A stretch of DNA of 64,000 nt from Sisyra terminalis (GCA_958496175.1 OY292278.1:15066001-15130000); one strand, 5' to 3'. Positions 34,040 to 47,206 are shown, numbered from the stretch's first letter. Numbers and translations are program-made. Notes: generated from the letters alone by a model not told the origin.

Positions 34040-37000
34040 TAATATGTACATCATATGATATATTATTTTGTAGTATTTGGGGTAAATAAAAAGGAAATGT
34101 ATAGATACTAAAAAAATGGAAACCACGGGTTTAAACAACTAAAAATTAAACCAATATTCGTGGCTAAAAATTCAAAAAATTAAGAAAAATTTGTTGATAA
34201 ATTATTCTTAGACTCATCTATTCTTCGTTTTTTCTAAAAGTACCATTTTCTTAAATTTTTGGTGTTCTTTTAAATAGTTACCATAGTGCAAAGTACCGCG
34301 GCTTCTTTGACCAACACCCCGAAACACTAATTAAGTTACCATCAACGAAATTAAATTACAGCTGCAATAATTAAATTTTTGATATTTCAATTCCACTCTA
34401 CAAAAAAAAAAGAAGAAAAATCGGCCTGTGACATAGTTCGTTTTATTTTTATTTTCCCATTGTGGCCACAATATCTTTTCCAAATATTAATTTCACTTGA
34501 AATTAGAAAGTTTAATACATCGAATAATTGCAAAAGAACTCTATTGATCCATGTAGTGGTCAAGTGGTCTAATAATTAACTGAACTAAAATTTTATATGA
34601 AAAAATTTGTTTTTAAGAGATGAATAATAATTGCTATCGAGTACACGATTAAAAGGCTGATATTTAAAGTAATCTGGTAGAACTTTTATAAATTCTATAG
34701 AATCAAAACCTTCCAGGAATGTTTATTGGAGTTTTCTCTATTTCTGGCATTCAACGATCTTCTCAGGCCAAACCCAAATTATCCGACCTGCTGGGGATTA
34801 TTTTGGACCATATTTGTATACCTATTATCCACAACCTCTACTGATCAATTATTCCAAAATCCCAGGGCTCCCAAACCTTACTTATTTTTCTAACGAACCA
34901 AATATATGGGATTTAGTAGAGTAAGTATAAACTTTAAGTATATGCATACCTGCTAGGAACCTTATGAACATTATTATAATGAAATAGTGAAAATTCTCGT
35001 GTACAAAAAAATTTTCCAGGTCAAAGTTCACAAAAATTGGTTTTTTGAATTTTTCAGCGAAATGGTTAGTTTAATGTTAAAAATACTTCAGATAAAAATT
35101 GTAGATCATAAAATTATCTACAAAAATTGTTTACACACTTCTTTCATAAAATTCACCAATTCTGAGAAAAAACGATTCTTAAAACTACTTTAGTTGCATT
35201 GTCCATAATACGCATGTACTTCATTTTTTCAAGGAATCATGAAGACTTTTCACAATTGCATTATAATAGTGTCCATAACATTCATAGTAAGTACGCATAC
35301 ACTTAAAGTGCATACTTACTCTCCTTAAATTAGTTCTGGGGTACCTGGGATCAGAGACTAAATATTCAGGATATAAAAACTACATTTTCATGCATTTTTA
35401 GTCCTTCAGAGTTCATAAATTTTGATACCTTTTTGAAGATTTAATTATTAAATTTTAATTAAAAAATCGCATAACTATTTTTTTTTCTTTTAGAAAAGTT
35501 GTTTTTAATTTCCATAATTCTCCAAGAAAGTAAACTATAAATCATATAAGTGAAATTTCTTCTACATAACAATAACTAATACCCAGAAAATACAATTTAA
35601 TGTCAATCAAATTCGCAGAATTTCTATTACCTTATTAAGTCATAAAAGATAAATAACCGGTGAATGACTAAGATTGTAAATATTGAGCACTTATACTTAA
35701 TCTCAGAGTTAGCTGAACGATAAATTCAATTGTAGACAATTCCTCCCCCTTTTGCTAATTTCAGTCGCAGTTGTCCTTCTTGTTCTTATCTTAGTCTATT
35801 AATGATTATCTTTGAACTGTTTTTTTTTATATAACTTTAAATAAATTGCAAACAGTAAATATTTATGTTAAAATCAAACAATTTTGCTAATCTCTGCTGC
35901 AGTTATTATCAAGAAAGAATTGTTGTATAAGGCTAGATTTTTTTTTTCAACCCATAAAAGAAAATACCAAATAAAAGAGCCAAATTAGCCGTAGGGATAT
36001 ATTATAAATTCCTTGATTTTTATTCCCAGAATATTGAAAGAAATAAGGCTCAATAGACATCAGTTATCCTCAAGGGCAAACGTAAAAGACCGAAATCTAA
36101 GAATAAAAATCCAATTTGATCACTTCAAATTGATTGCCAAAAATTTTACGTAATTTCCCAGTTTTGAGTAATTTTTTTTAAGGTAAATATAGAACATAAT
36201 CCTTATATAATCCCATAATTGGAGATGAGGTTCATTCTTCAAAATTTAGGTCAAGAATTCGCAAGACGATCCCAAAAGCAAAGAATGGCTTGCAAATTAA
36301 GAAAAACATATTAAAGCAGGTAGTGGTAGGTATCAAGTGAAATAATCCCGTAATTGAATCCTTCCAAAAATATTTCGAATTCCAGACGAATTCATTCGTC
36401 AATAATAGACCCATTTATTTTCGTTCAAGTACAATAGTTTTAAATTTTAGGGAATGAACAGTTCAACGCCACTGATTTTTGCCCGGAAATGACGGAATTT
36501 TTATGATCATATGTCATAAAAAAAAAAACGATAATAATATGTCCACAATCACAAATGGTATTAATACATAGAATCAAATTGGTTAATATATTTATAATTT
36601 TCCATGTTTTCTCTTTTTGATTTGAGAATAAAGCGCGTCTTGGCATCTTTGATAATGGATGTTGGCCTGTTGGCCCTCAAGTCTATGCGATAGGGGTCAC
36701 AGGGAATATGTACGGCGATGATCCAGAACGAATTCAATAAAATACTTGATATATCAACAATTTCCTTGCATTTATTTTTACATTGAAACATTAATTATAA
36801 TAATTAAGACAAGTTCAAATGCTTTTGAACAAATTGGATTGAAATTACAATGGAATTCGATTGGGGTGACCGTAAACTTTATTGGGAACAATGTGATCTT
36901 ATTTTTAGTAATAAATTAGTTTTTTTTTTGAAATAAAAATTATGAATTTTCTTGTAAAGAGTTCCAAAAACATTCCTGTTTTAAGTTTTGGGAAACTTTT

Positions 37001-37690
37001 GTTACATCACATTTTTTTTCTTCTGGGAGTTGGAGTGGAAGTTTTGTAGGTAAATGAGAATTGTTTCTTTCTATAGAGCAATAAATGAACCAAAAAAATT
37101 GCAGTATGCACCTGCAACTACTGTTCCCCCATTGCATTTATTTAATATAGGTAATTGTATAAAGAACTTGTTGGTTAGAAGTGGTTTTTAATTTATGATT
37201 CAAAAGATATGGATCTGCGGTAAGCTAAATATTAAGGAAATTCAGTTGACGATTATAACATTACTAGTAGCTACCCGTGAAATATTCATAGCCAACACTG
37301 ATAAATACCAAAAATTGCTTGAATTAAAAAATTGGCTTGAATCTCTTTTAGATCGATTAATATGAGGCAACGATGCATTTTCTACTATGTTTTTTTTTAT
37401 TTTCTTTTTTGCGATTTTTTACTTTTTCAAATCTAATATGACATAGTTTTCTCTTTTTGACTAAATTTCCATTATGAGCTGATTTATTCGTGAATTAAAT
37501 TAAAAACAAAGTAAAAAATGCAACGTTGCCAAATATTGACCGACCTAAAAGGGGCTTGAGACTAAATTACAACAATCGATTAGTTCAAATTTGAGATAAT
37601 AATTCTAGTATTTGATATAAATATGTTTTTTTTTGTTTCACTCACATGTATGTGTTTAAATACATTATTTTTTCTTTGTCTTTGCCGAAA
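34040..37690. other. Gene-free stretch
   Basis: No gene supported. An imperfect hairpin 'agtaagtacgcatacactt'/'aagtgcatacttact' lies at about 35,288-35,325. A GC-richer patch at 36,635-36,740 has an open minus-strand frame (VHIPCDPYRIDLRANRPTS) that could be an isolated exon but lacks confirming context. Confidence 0.3.
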
Positions 37691-37704
37691 TACATACATG
37701 CATA

Positions 37705-38326
37705 CACAGATATGAGAGATTTTCAAAATTGTAGTATTTGAAATGCAAAATACCTATTTCCATTTAAATACTTTATTAAAAAATAAATTTGTATTTTAAT
37801 AGAAATACTTTTTAGGACATATTTTGTATTCGGAAAATGCAAAATACTTTTTGATATTTTTTTTAACTGTTATTTAACGTCGCTGTATAACTAGAATCGT
37901 CTTTAGGGACTCTAAGACTTATAAAAATCCATAATCAAGAAATATTAAAAATTTGCTCGATACAAGAATTAAACCCAACAGCTACCAGAGAAGCGGTCAC
38001 CTTGACCACTCGACCACCAGTAGGCCTAATAAAATATCTCAACTGTGAATAAATGTGGCAAAAAATAGTTTTTAATTTTTTGAATCACTATGAGTACCAA
38101 AGGTAAAAGGATGCTGAAAGTGAGATTAACATTAATAATAATTGATCTTTTGCTTAGTAAATCAAATAAAATAAAGAAATAAAAGTATATTATTTTAGGA
38201 AAGTATTTCGAAATTAGTATGTTAAATACAAATGAAAAACAATTTTGTATTTGAAGTAGAAAATATAAAAAGTATTTGCATTTTGAATTCAAATACATTT
38301 ATTAAACTATTTTACACATATCTGTG
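37705..38326. mobile_element. hAT-like nonautonomous element with nested SINE
   Basis: Terminal repeats CACAGATATG (left) and CACATATCTGTG (right, inverted) enclose subterminal boxes related to 'gtatttgaaatgcaaaatac' in both orientations. Flanks CATGCATA and CATATATA match at 6 of 8 positions. A tRNA-derived SINE lies inside. No transposase frame. Confidence 0.55.
37893..38030 (-). mobile_element. tRNA-derived SINE
   Basis: The minus strand has the A-box TGGTGGTCGAGTGGTCAAGG and a B-box-like GGGTTTAATTC, then a body parallel to the 27.9-kb copy (CGAGCAAATTTT, then CTAAAGAC). It lies inside the hAT-like element. Confidence 0.65.
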
Positions 38327-38699
38327 CATATATACGTTTACCTATTATTCTATTGATTGAACAATTTATGATACAAATTTACGATAAACTGTAGCTCAAA
38401 ATACAAACGGACAAGTCCAGCGGATAGTTTAAATAAAATTGATGTCTTTACTTATTCGAAATTTACCAAAGGAATATAATTGATGTAAAACATCGGTCAA
38501 TTATTCTCTCATATTATATACAACTTGCCAGGCCTGCATTAGTGAGCCTTTAAATATATTTTTCCAACTTTTCACAGGTTAAAATGTAACATTTTGGATT
38601 TTGGGTTCCCATCAGAAATGGAATACATTTAGATATGCGTATAATATGTAAGTGGCTCCCCTAAATATTTGTTATCTTGTTTCTTTGATAAATTGGATC

Positions 38700-40780
38700 T
38701 ACTACTACGAAAATTTGTCAATCCTTGGTGTAAAAAACTTTAAAAATATTTTCATTGAAATCAATAGTTGGTGATATCCTTGATAAAAAAGGTATTTAAA
38801 GACATTTTAAAAGTAATGGTTTCAAAATGCTTCTATTTGCCTTTTTTTAACAGGGATAAACACCTCTAAAAATTTGGTATGAAAAATTGTAATGATTTAC
38901 AAATTTCACTGTAACAAGCCAATATAAATGAGGAAAATTGCCAATTTTTAGTAAACTCAAGTTATAAGATTGGAATTATCGATACATGAATCAGATGAAG
39001 CCCGATTTTCCGTTGCAATATTGTGCTAAGCACAAATTAATATATGTCCTGATATCCTTTAATGCATACGTGTTAATGTTAAACAATCCTTATTAATTTT
39101 GAGATGTAAAAAACTTTTAAAATATTTTCATTGAAATCAATAGTTGGTGATATCCTTGATAAAAAAGGTATTTAAAGGCATTTTAAAAGTAATGGTTTCA
39201 AAATGCTTTTATTTGCCCTTTTTTAACAGGGATAAGCACTTCTAAAAATTTGGTATGAAAATTTGTAATGATTTACATATTTCACAGTAACAAGCCAATA
39301 TAAATGAGGAAAATTGCCAATTTTTAGTAAAATCAAGTTAAAAGATTGGAATTATCGTTACATGAATCAGATGAGGCCCGATTTTCCGTTGGAATATTGT
39401 GCTAAACACAAATTAATATATGTCCTGATATTATTTAATGCATATGTGTTAATGTTAAACACTCGTTATTAATTTTGAGAGTTAAAACGAAATAATGTAG
39501 AAAATATTTTCATTCAAATCAATAGTTGGTAATATCCTTGTTAAAAAAAGGCATTCAAAGGTATTTTAAATGTTTTAAAAACCTATTAGAAATGATTTAA
39601 AGTTATTAAAGGCATTTTAAAAGTAATGGTTTCAAAATGCTTTTATTTGCCCTTTTTTAATAGGGATAAGCACTTCTAAAAATTTTTTGTATGAAAAGTT
39701 GTAATGATTTACATATTTCACAGTAACAAGCCAATATAAATGATGAAAATTGCCAATTTTTAGTAAAATCAAGTTTGAAGATTTGAATTATCGTTACATG
39801 AATCAGATGAGGCCCGATTTTCCATTGGAATATTGTGCTAAGTACAAATTAATTTATGTCCTGATATCCTTTAATGCATATGTGTTAATGTTAAACAATC
39901 CTTATTAATTTTGAGAGTTAAAACGAAATAATGTAGGAAATATTTTCATTCAAATCAATAATTGGTAATATCCTTCTTAAAAAAGGCATTTTAAATGTTT
40001 TAAAAACCTATTAGAAATGATTTAAAGTTATTAAAGGCATTTTAAAAGTAATGGCTTCAAAATGCTTCTATTTGCCTTTTTTAACAGGGATAAGCACTTC
40101 TAAAAATTTGGTATGAAAAGTTGTAATGATTTACAAATTTCACTGTAATAAGCCAATATAAATGAAGATTGTTGCCAATTTTTGGTAAACTCATGTTTAA
40201 AGATTGGAATTATCGTTATATGAATTAGATGAGGCCCGATTTGCCGTTGGAATATTGTGCTAAGCACAAATTAATATATGTCCTGATACCATTTAATGCA
40301 TATGTGTTAATGGTAAACAATCGTTATTAATTTTGAGAGTTAAAACGAAATAATGTAGAAAATATTTTCATTCAAATCAATAATTGGTAATATCCTTCTT
40401 AAAAAAGGCATGTTAAAGGTTTTAAAAACCTATTAGAAATGATTTAAAGTTATTAAAGGCATTTTAAAAGTAATGGCTTCAAAATGCTTCTATTTGCTTT
40501 TTTTTAACAGGGATAAACACTTCTAAAAATTTGGTATGAAAAGTTGTAATGATTTACAAATTTCACTGTAACAAGCCAATATAAATGAGGATTGTTGCCA
40601 ATTTTGGGTAAACTCAAGTTTAAAGATTGGAATTATCGTTATATGAATCAGATGAAGCCCGATTTTCCATTGGAATACTGTGCTAAATACAAATTACTGT
40701 ATGTCCTGATATCATTCAATGCCTAAGTGTTAAACAATCATTATTAATTTTGAGAGTGAAAATGAAATAATGTAGGAAAA
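38700..40780. repeat. Tandem satellite-like array, five units of 0.37-0.44 kb
   Basis: The box 'attttcatt(g/c)aaatcaat' starts units at about 38,749, 39,123, 39,505, 39,942 and 40,361, so successive periods are about 374, 382, 437 and 419 bp. Each unit carries 'ggcattttaaaagtaatgg', 'acagggataa(g/a)cac', 'aatttggtatgaaaa', 'acaagccaatataaatga', 'gcccgattt(t/g)cc' and 'tatgtcctgatat'. Units 3-5 are longer because of an inserted 'aaacctattagaaatgattt' block. No open frame is maintained. Confidence 0.85.
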
Positions 40781-40789
40781 TGGAGCAAA

Positions 40790-41540
40790 ATGTAATTGCA
40801 AGTTGCAGACTTAAAAATTTGCTTAATTCGTGCAATTGAATGCAATTAAAAACGTTACTTTTCTCGTCAAACGAAAGAGACATGTTTTAATAGTCGAATC
40901 GACCATTGGGTTCATTCACATCATTCGCTCGTTATCGATTAGAGAAGAAAATAATGTCGCAGGTACCTTTTGCTGTGTAAGGCCACTTCGGCCACTTGAA
41001 CCTACATAAATATTTTGCAACAACTTGTCTACCACTTTTCAAAATCGATCGTACCAATTACCATTCGAAAATTTTGCCATTAGAGTGTATTTTCATGGAT
41101 ATGAGTGCATATTGAATATTTCCTGATTGCAGCAAATTTTTCAAAATAAGTACTTATAATGCAATAAGTTGTAATTACAAGCCAATGACCCCGATTGGTG
41201 GTACCCTAGTAGCAAAATGACGAAAAGCTGTACATTTTCAATGGTGGCTCGTTTCTAATTTTCTGCTAAATGGACAAGTGGCAACATCTGAGATCTTGCA
41301 GATCTAAGATCGCGAGGAAATGCTTCACTTGTGGATGGAGGTGCATCGACTGCACTTATACCTAACTGTTAAGCGCAATTCTCCGTTCAGGTATATGGAA
41401 CGAGCCTATCTAAACACTTGGATGGGCCCATAAAGGCAACAAACCATGACATTCTTAGGCGCTGTTAAAATTCATATGAGCCACGCTTTACAATTGTTTA
41501 GGCTTTTCTATTCGATAATTAATATGCGAATCGAATTTAA
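40790..41540. other. Gene-free stretch next to the exon at 41.6 kb
   Basis: Somewhat less AT-rich than average (40,880-41,000 and 41,220-41,480). It lies downstream of the donor site of the minus-strand exon and would be intron of that gene. No further exon could be defined. Confidence 0.3.
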
Positions 41541-41551
41541 ATGCAACTCAC

Positions 41552-41704
41552 TTGGGTGAAAACGTAATGTGAGGCCGGCGAAGAACTCTGAAGGCCTGTT
41601 TCATGACGAATCCGTGCCCGTTCCACACGAGCCAACGTTGGCGAATCCAAAATCGATGGGGCTCGACTATTCGAGACCGAATTTTGGCAACCATCAACCA
41701 ACAT
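41552..41704 (-). CDS. Probable first coding exon of an unidentified gene (partial)
   Basis: Seen: an open frame beginning with ATG at 41,704 and running 51 codons to a strong splice donor (CCCAA|GTGAGT, exon end 41,552, phase 0). Translation starts MLVDGCQNSVSNSRAPS and contains SPTLARVERARIRHET and SSPASHYVF. It is rich in Ser, Arg and Ala, hydrophilic, and encoded by GC-richer sequence than the surroundings, as in the confirmed exons here. A longer alternative frame runs over the same bases but has no such donor match. No domain or family is recognised. Later exons would lie towards lower coordinates and were not found, so the gene either has a long first intron or continues beyond the window. 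It is head to head with the ASB-type gene, 608 bp apart. Confidence 0.4.
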
Positions 41705-42312
41705 TTTTTTGCACCCCCGAAACTTTTGCACGAAACCAAAGAAAATAAACAATTTACAATATCACAGTAATCAACCAAATATGAATGGAAAAATGTATGC
41801 AGCACTCAAAAATCAAAAGAGTTATAGCAAAAGAAAAAGCAATTCAAACAAAAACTAGCAATTTAAATCATTTCATTTTCATTGTTATCGATTCTATGAG
41901 ACGCGCTTATTTTCAACTGATTGTTGTCTCTTAATTATTGGCATACTTATACCATCTCCCACCACAAAAAATCAAGTTGGCTCTCCTCAATGTTTTGACT
42001 ATTCACATCTCGAACAGTCAGCAAACTTCACGAACTGTTCTCAACAAGCGCAGTACCATTTTCTCTAAGTTCTGCGCAATTCTGTCAAAAAATCAAATTC
42101 AAACAAAACAAGCCCAGCTGTATTTGACTGAATCCCTTGTCCTCAAAAATAATCAATATGTGATTTTTCCACTTTAAAAAAATGTTCAAAACACAACCAT
42201 CCCCTGAATTTTACACAATCAAATCACCTACAACCCCAAAAACATACTTAAACTAACAATTTACACCCACATTTCCATTAATCTACAGTCAATTAGTTCA
42301 AAAATTTTTAAA
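41705..42312. promoter_or_regulatory. Candidate bidirectional promoter region
   Basis: This 608-bp gap separates the ATG of the minus-strand exon from the ATG of the plus-strand ASB-type gene. Both transcripts should start inside it unless noncoding exons lie further out. No TATA box or initiator is decisive. The frame at 41,938-42,177 within it is not supported as coding. Confidence 0.3.
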
Positions 42313-45300
42313 ATGGAAACAACCTTAGAAGAGAGATTATTTCGAGCAATTTTTCAAACAAATGTTCAATTAGTAAATCATTTACTAGAACAAGGTATGA
42401 ATTACACATAAATTTAGTGCGTAAGTCGGTTTAAATGCTGGTTTTCTTACTTTTAGGTGCTAACATAAATCATTTATGTCGTGGACGCACATTTCTAGGT
42501 CTTGCGGCCGAACAAGGTGATATTAATATATTTTCGAGTATATTGGATATAATTTTAGACCAGAACTCAAACAATAGTAGGAAATCGATTAATCGGAATG
42601 AATTTCCGGTACACAAAAAGAAAAAAATGCGATCTGATGCCGAAAATTTGAATACAAGGTACATGGTTGCATGCATTGGTAGGAGCCTGATTAGTGCAGT
42701 ACAAGAACTATATGGTTTAATTTCCCAATTTATACTTGTTTATAAGTGTATAGTCAATATAATGAAACCAAAAGTTTTAGTTACAAACATGATATACAAT
42801 TCTTATCAATATTGATAGCTTTGTAGCCTTTTTCTTAATAGGTCTACTTGTAACTATAACTTTACAACGACAAATGCATAGATCATTAGAATCAAAATTT
42901 TGGATTTTTGGTTCTTAAAAGTATCAGAAAAGGATTATTGGGAACATCTTTTGAAGATATCAGGACTACTCTTAAGATTTGATCAAGATACTATCCAATA
43001 TAAAAGAAATTTTCATGAATTCAACTTAAAATTTTAGAGAAATAACAACCAAAAACCCGAAGAATTGATCGTTAAAATTCAAAAGTTATATCTGAGTTTT
43101 TAATCACTTGCTATGTATACATATTACATATCTTAGGAGAATAAGCATGGAAAATTGTTTCCTCAAAAGGACTATTTGGGATTATATAAACTCAAATGAT
43201 ATACCAGAGATACTGTTTTGCCATACTAAATCAGATTTATCTCGATTTTTTAAATGTAACATAAAATTTTAAAATTCTTAAACCGAGAAATATAAGAAAA
43301 ATTGCTTGGCCCAAGATTCGAACCCATTAACTATGAGTATCGAAGCAACCAAAAGGATCATTAGTCCACAAGCAAGCATTCCTTAGTTTTTTTCAATGTT
43401 TTATGGAATAAAAAACGGTTTGTATACTCATGCACGCCTGTGAGAAGTTATACTTCTTTGGTATAAATAAAAAAAATGTTTTCAATCCACAGCCGTAGCC
43501 TCTTCCGGTAGTGCCTGATCTGGCACACCAGTTATAAATGGTTTGTGATAATTAAAAAATGATACAATTATTAATACAATTTGCTCTTAATATCAAAATA
43601 CATAATAAGCAAACGTATGTGTCTAAGATCAGGAGAAAGAATATAAATTTGTAAACATCCACGTGAATGGAATACAAATATATTAATTATAGTTTCAAAT
43701 TTGAACATATCATTAGTTTAAATTAGTAAAGTTAGTATAAATTAGTAATTTAAGTAGTTTTTTTCTGTAATATGGTTTAAGATATTTGTCCTGAAACTTT
43801 ATACCTTCAAAGTACAGATATTCAAGACGAATATTTGAAAAGATACATGGGAGACAATACTTAAATATAAAAAATGTATACTATGTACTTATACATTATA
43901 TAGTAGGTAATAATGGTAATAATATTTAAAATTAAGACGAATATTCTGTAATATACTAGCTGAACCCGCCAGATATATAATGGCTGTAAGAAATAACTTT
44001 GTTTTAAAAATATTTTCTTGGAGCATTAAAACCCTCCCCCTTTGCAACTCGCAGCATCCCTTGCTGTACCTTTTATATTTTACCTTCAAGATATACGTTT
44101 TTCAATCAAGTTTTGAGAAAATTTGCTATACCTCTAAAAATCACTACACGATCGTAGTAATGAAGTATTGATAGTTAGTGGCTAATGTATTGATCATTGA
44201 AAATGCCGATTTTTACCGTCGCAAGTATGTTACTGACGCAAGAAATGGATAAAAAAATTCACAGATAAAAATGTTAACATTGTATCTATATTTATTATTA
44301 GAGGTATATAGCTTTAATGGTGGCCCGCGGAGTAAGAATGCATTTCCGAAATGGCCCACAGTATCATTAGGGTTGACCACTGATTTAAAATATGCTGATT
44401 TTTTGATATTTTAAAATAGAACATTGATATTTAATTAAAGAGTTTAATTAATATCTAATTTATGGGTATCCATTAATTTATTTTAATCGACCTTCTTCTG
44501 AATGTTACTTTTATTATTAATACTTAAACGTAAATATTACATAGGTACTCTTTTTTTCTGGAGAAAAATTAGTTGAACTTAATTATAGAGTTTCTATCAA
44601 ATCAAGAAAGGTGTCTTTAAATTAGAACCAAAAGTATAACCAGAATCAAATATTGGTTCAACTATTTAGATTAGACTTGTTTGTGACCTTAATAAATTTT
44701 TTTTGGCGAAACACTAAAAAGTATTTGAAAACAAAATATTATTAAAATCAATAAATTTGTTCTTAAATTGTACGATTGAATTCAGGTAGGCAAATATTTA
44801 CGCACGATTTTATCAACGTTTCCATAATGATTAATATTGTGACCGAAACCGGTTTCCAAATTCCAAACGGGAGTGAAATGGCAAAAATTTTACCTGCTCT
44901 CAACTGATAATATGAAATAATATAGTAATGCTTGAACGCCAAAATGTGATTACGAGAGAAAGGTAAATCTAAGGTATAATTTATGCATTCGAACACAGGT
45001 GTTAATGTAATTATAATTAACAAATAATAAATACCTCAAACTGGTTTCAAATTCCTGAACGACATATTTATACCGTTTATACTTGCCATTCTCTCGTTAA
45101 CACATTTTGGCCTTCAAGCTTTTACTATGTTATTTCATACCAACGTAAGGGTTGTTTACATTTCACACAAACTAACAAGTAAACTGGTTTTGCACTTAAC
45201 GTGTGGAATCCATACTGACAAAAGCCATAACAAAAATTAAAAATTCTTCAATTTTCGTTTTATTCCTTACTAGCTGATGCCCGCAACTTCGTCTGTGTGA

Positions 45301-47206
45301 CATCTATGATGGTATTATTTTCAGATATTTTTATTATTTTTTTTTTTCAGTGAAATCAATTATGGAGATCTACAAAAATCCAAAACGGCAAATGAACGAG
45401 CGAATCTTGGATACTTTATTGTGGTACACGATGATAAAAAGGTGAATAATATCGCGGAAACGAGCACCGAAGATAAAACTCCCGAAGGAATGGATGGTCT
45501 CGAATGGGATGTAGAAATCAAAGAAACTTATTCAGATGAATATTCACCTGAATCAGAAACATGGGGTTCTTTATACAGGTAAATAGAACAATTAATCTAA
45601 TCTATTCAGTTTGCATTTCAAATGTCTGAGTTTTCTTTAGATGGTACGCGGATATCTTGGACAAAGCTGCTGATATGCTGCAAGTTCCTATAATATCAGA
45701 TGTCAATCAGCAGGACCAATCTGGTCGAACTGCTTTGCACTACGCTGCCATGAAAGGTCGTGTTCAAATCGCCCAAATGTTAATCAACGCCGGATGCCAA
45801 ATTGACGTTGGTGCCAACGAGAACCAAACCCCCTTACATTTTGCGTGCCAAGCACGCAATTTAGAAATGGTCAATGTATTAGTTCAGGCTGGGGCTTTGG
45901 TCAATGCTCGCATGTTCAATCGAAAAACTCCGTTACATTTGGCAGCCATGAGAGATCGAGGCGATTTCATCCGGGTATTGATCAATCATGGGGCCATGAT
46001 CGATGCCCAAGATGCCCACGATCGGACTCCCTTATCAGTGGCTGTAATGACCGAATCAATTGATGCTGTACAAACTCTAGTGCAATTTGGGGCTAAGGTT
46101 AATCTAGAAGATATTCACGGTACTGAAAAGAAAAGCTTGTTTAATATGGATAGTAATGATTGGTTTTTATAGGGTACACTCCATTATGCGAGGCTGTGTG
46201 GCAAAAATCTAGGGGGTTAGTGAAAATTTTACTAAGTGCTGGAGCGAAGATAACTCAATCTCATGGATTGTTGCATTCGGCTGTGTGGCATAAAGATGTA
46301 ATTATAGCGAAATTGTTGTTGGATGCCGGAAGTGTACCAAATGCTTGCAACAATGAAGGAGATCCACCTCTTCTGATTGCAGTACGATCGAATGAGCCTG
46401 AATTAGTGGAACTATTGTTGGAGCATGGTAATTTCTATGGGAGTACGAACATTATTCCTAAAAAATACTTGTTTTATGTAATCAGAAGTACAGGGATAAG
46501 CTAATATATAAATTATACTGGTTTATACTTCGAACCACGTCCGTAATTTTGTCATTTTAACTTTAATTTTTTCTAGGACTGCATGCTTTAAATACTAAAT
46601 GAATCCACCTTAAAACTTCTGTTTTTCTTAATGAAAATCTTTTACTTAGGTGCAAACGTAAATCAGCCATCTCTATTTGGAAATGACGCAGTTCATGAAG
46701 CGGTGGAACGGATTCATAATGTGGCAGATTTCGAGATAATGCTGGACATTTTAATGAAAAATGGTGCTGATATTAATTTAAAAAGTTGTTTAGTGACAGA
46801 TCTAACACCTATGACCCGTGCAATGTTCTACGAACGGCACGCGGTTGCGGCCGTTTTAATTCGCCGGGGTGCCGACTTGATGTCTTACGACCCGATTTTG
46901 CAACAATATAGTTTATGTGTGGCCCGTCAACGAAATTCATTTTTGTGTGCAAAGTTATTAGTGTTGGCTGGATTTCCAATACATTTAAGCACGGCAGATT
47001 TGCGACATTCGCCCCAAAATGACTATAGTTTGAACACCGTGGATGGATGGCTAACATATATGAAACATAATCCAATGTCCCTACTAGATCAGTGTCGAAT
47101 TCGAATTAGAAAACAGTGTGCAACCAATTTGTACAATAAAATCGATCAGTTAAATCTACCGAAAATTTTGAAAACTTGCCTGAAAATGGAGGATATTTGT
47201 GATTGA
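42313..47206 (+). CDS. Ankyrin-repeat and SOCS-box protein (ASB type), six exons, 600 aa
   Basis: Exons 42313-42394, 42457-42658, 45351-45578, 45641-46119, 46173-46427 and 46650-47206 (stop included) join in frame through GT-AG introns. The sum is 1,803 nt, 600 residues. ASB proteins are substrate receptors of Cullin-5 E3 ubiquitin ligases: ankyrin repeats bind the target and the SOCS box binds Elongin B/C and Cullin 5. Residues 1-60 look like an N-terminal ankyrin pair (NHLLEQGANIN, FLGLAAEQGD). Residues about 85-170 are a Lys- then Asp/Glu-rich linker (HKKKKMR; later acidic). Residues 196-500 hold about eight or nine ankyrin repeats (GRTALHYAAMKG, QTPLHFACQ, KTPLHLAAMRD). Residues 557-600 are a SOCS box (SLLDQCRIRIRK, LNLPKILKTCL). 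The last introns all interrupt the codon for a Gly between repeats (phase 1). Intron 2 is 2.7 kb and contains a SINE. Exact orthology within ASB1-18 is not assigned. Confidence 0.88.
43265..43380 (-). mobile_element. tRNA-derived SINE in ASB intron 2
   Basis: The minus strand shows a degenerate A box and an intact B box GGTTCGAATC, then a body with GCAATTTTTCTTATATTTCTCGG, here split as 'gcaatttttctt' and 'atatttctcgg', parallel to the 27.9- and 37.9-kb copies. It lies antisense to the host gene. Confidence 0.55.
44280..44395. repeat. Possible hAT element end in ASB intron 2
   Basis: The sequence 'ggtggcccgcgg', 'ggcccacagtatcattagg' and terminal 'gttgaccactg' resemble the end of hAT elements with CAGTGGTCAACC termini. 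The opposite end was not found, so the boundary is uncertain. Confidence 0.3.
45266..45300. repeat. Short 'actagctgatgcccgcaac' repeat end
   Basis: The string 'actagctgatgcccgcaac' followed by 'ttcgtctg' is of a kind often seen at ends of insect interspersed repeats. A related 'actagctgaacccgcc' occurs at 43,957 in the same intron. The repeat class is not determined. Confidence 0.3.

Noticed and set aside
36561..36791. Minus-strand frame with VHIPCDPYRIDLRANRPTS
   Set aside because: GC-richer and possibly an exon, but no family match and no convincing paired splice sites; left as a note only.
38700..40780. CRISPR-like array
   Set aside because: Units are hundreds of bases long, similar over their whole length, and the genome is eukaryotic.
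41938..42177. 79-codon frame between the two divergent genes
   Set aside because: Starts at a non-ATG codon, no domain, and lies in the presumed promoter.
45845..46063. Plus-strand 72-codon frame and the minus frame at 46,809-47,075
   Set aside because: Shadows of ASB exons 4 and 6 in other frames.
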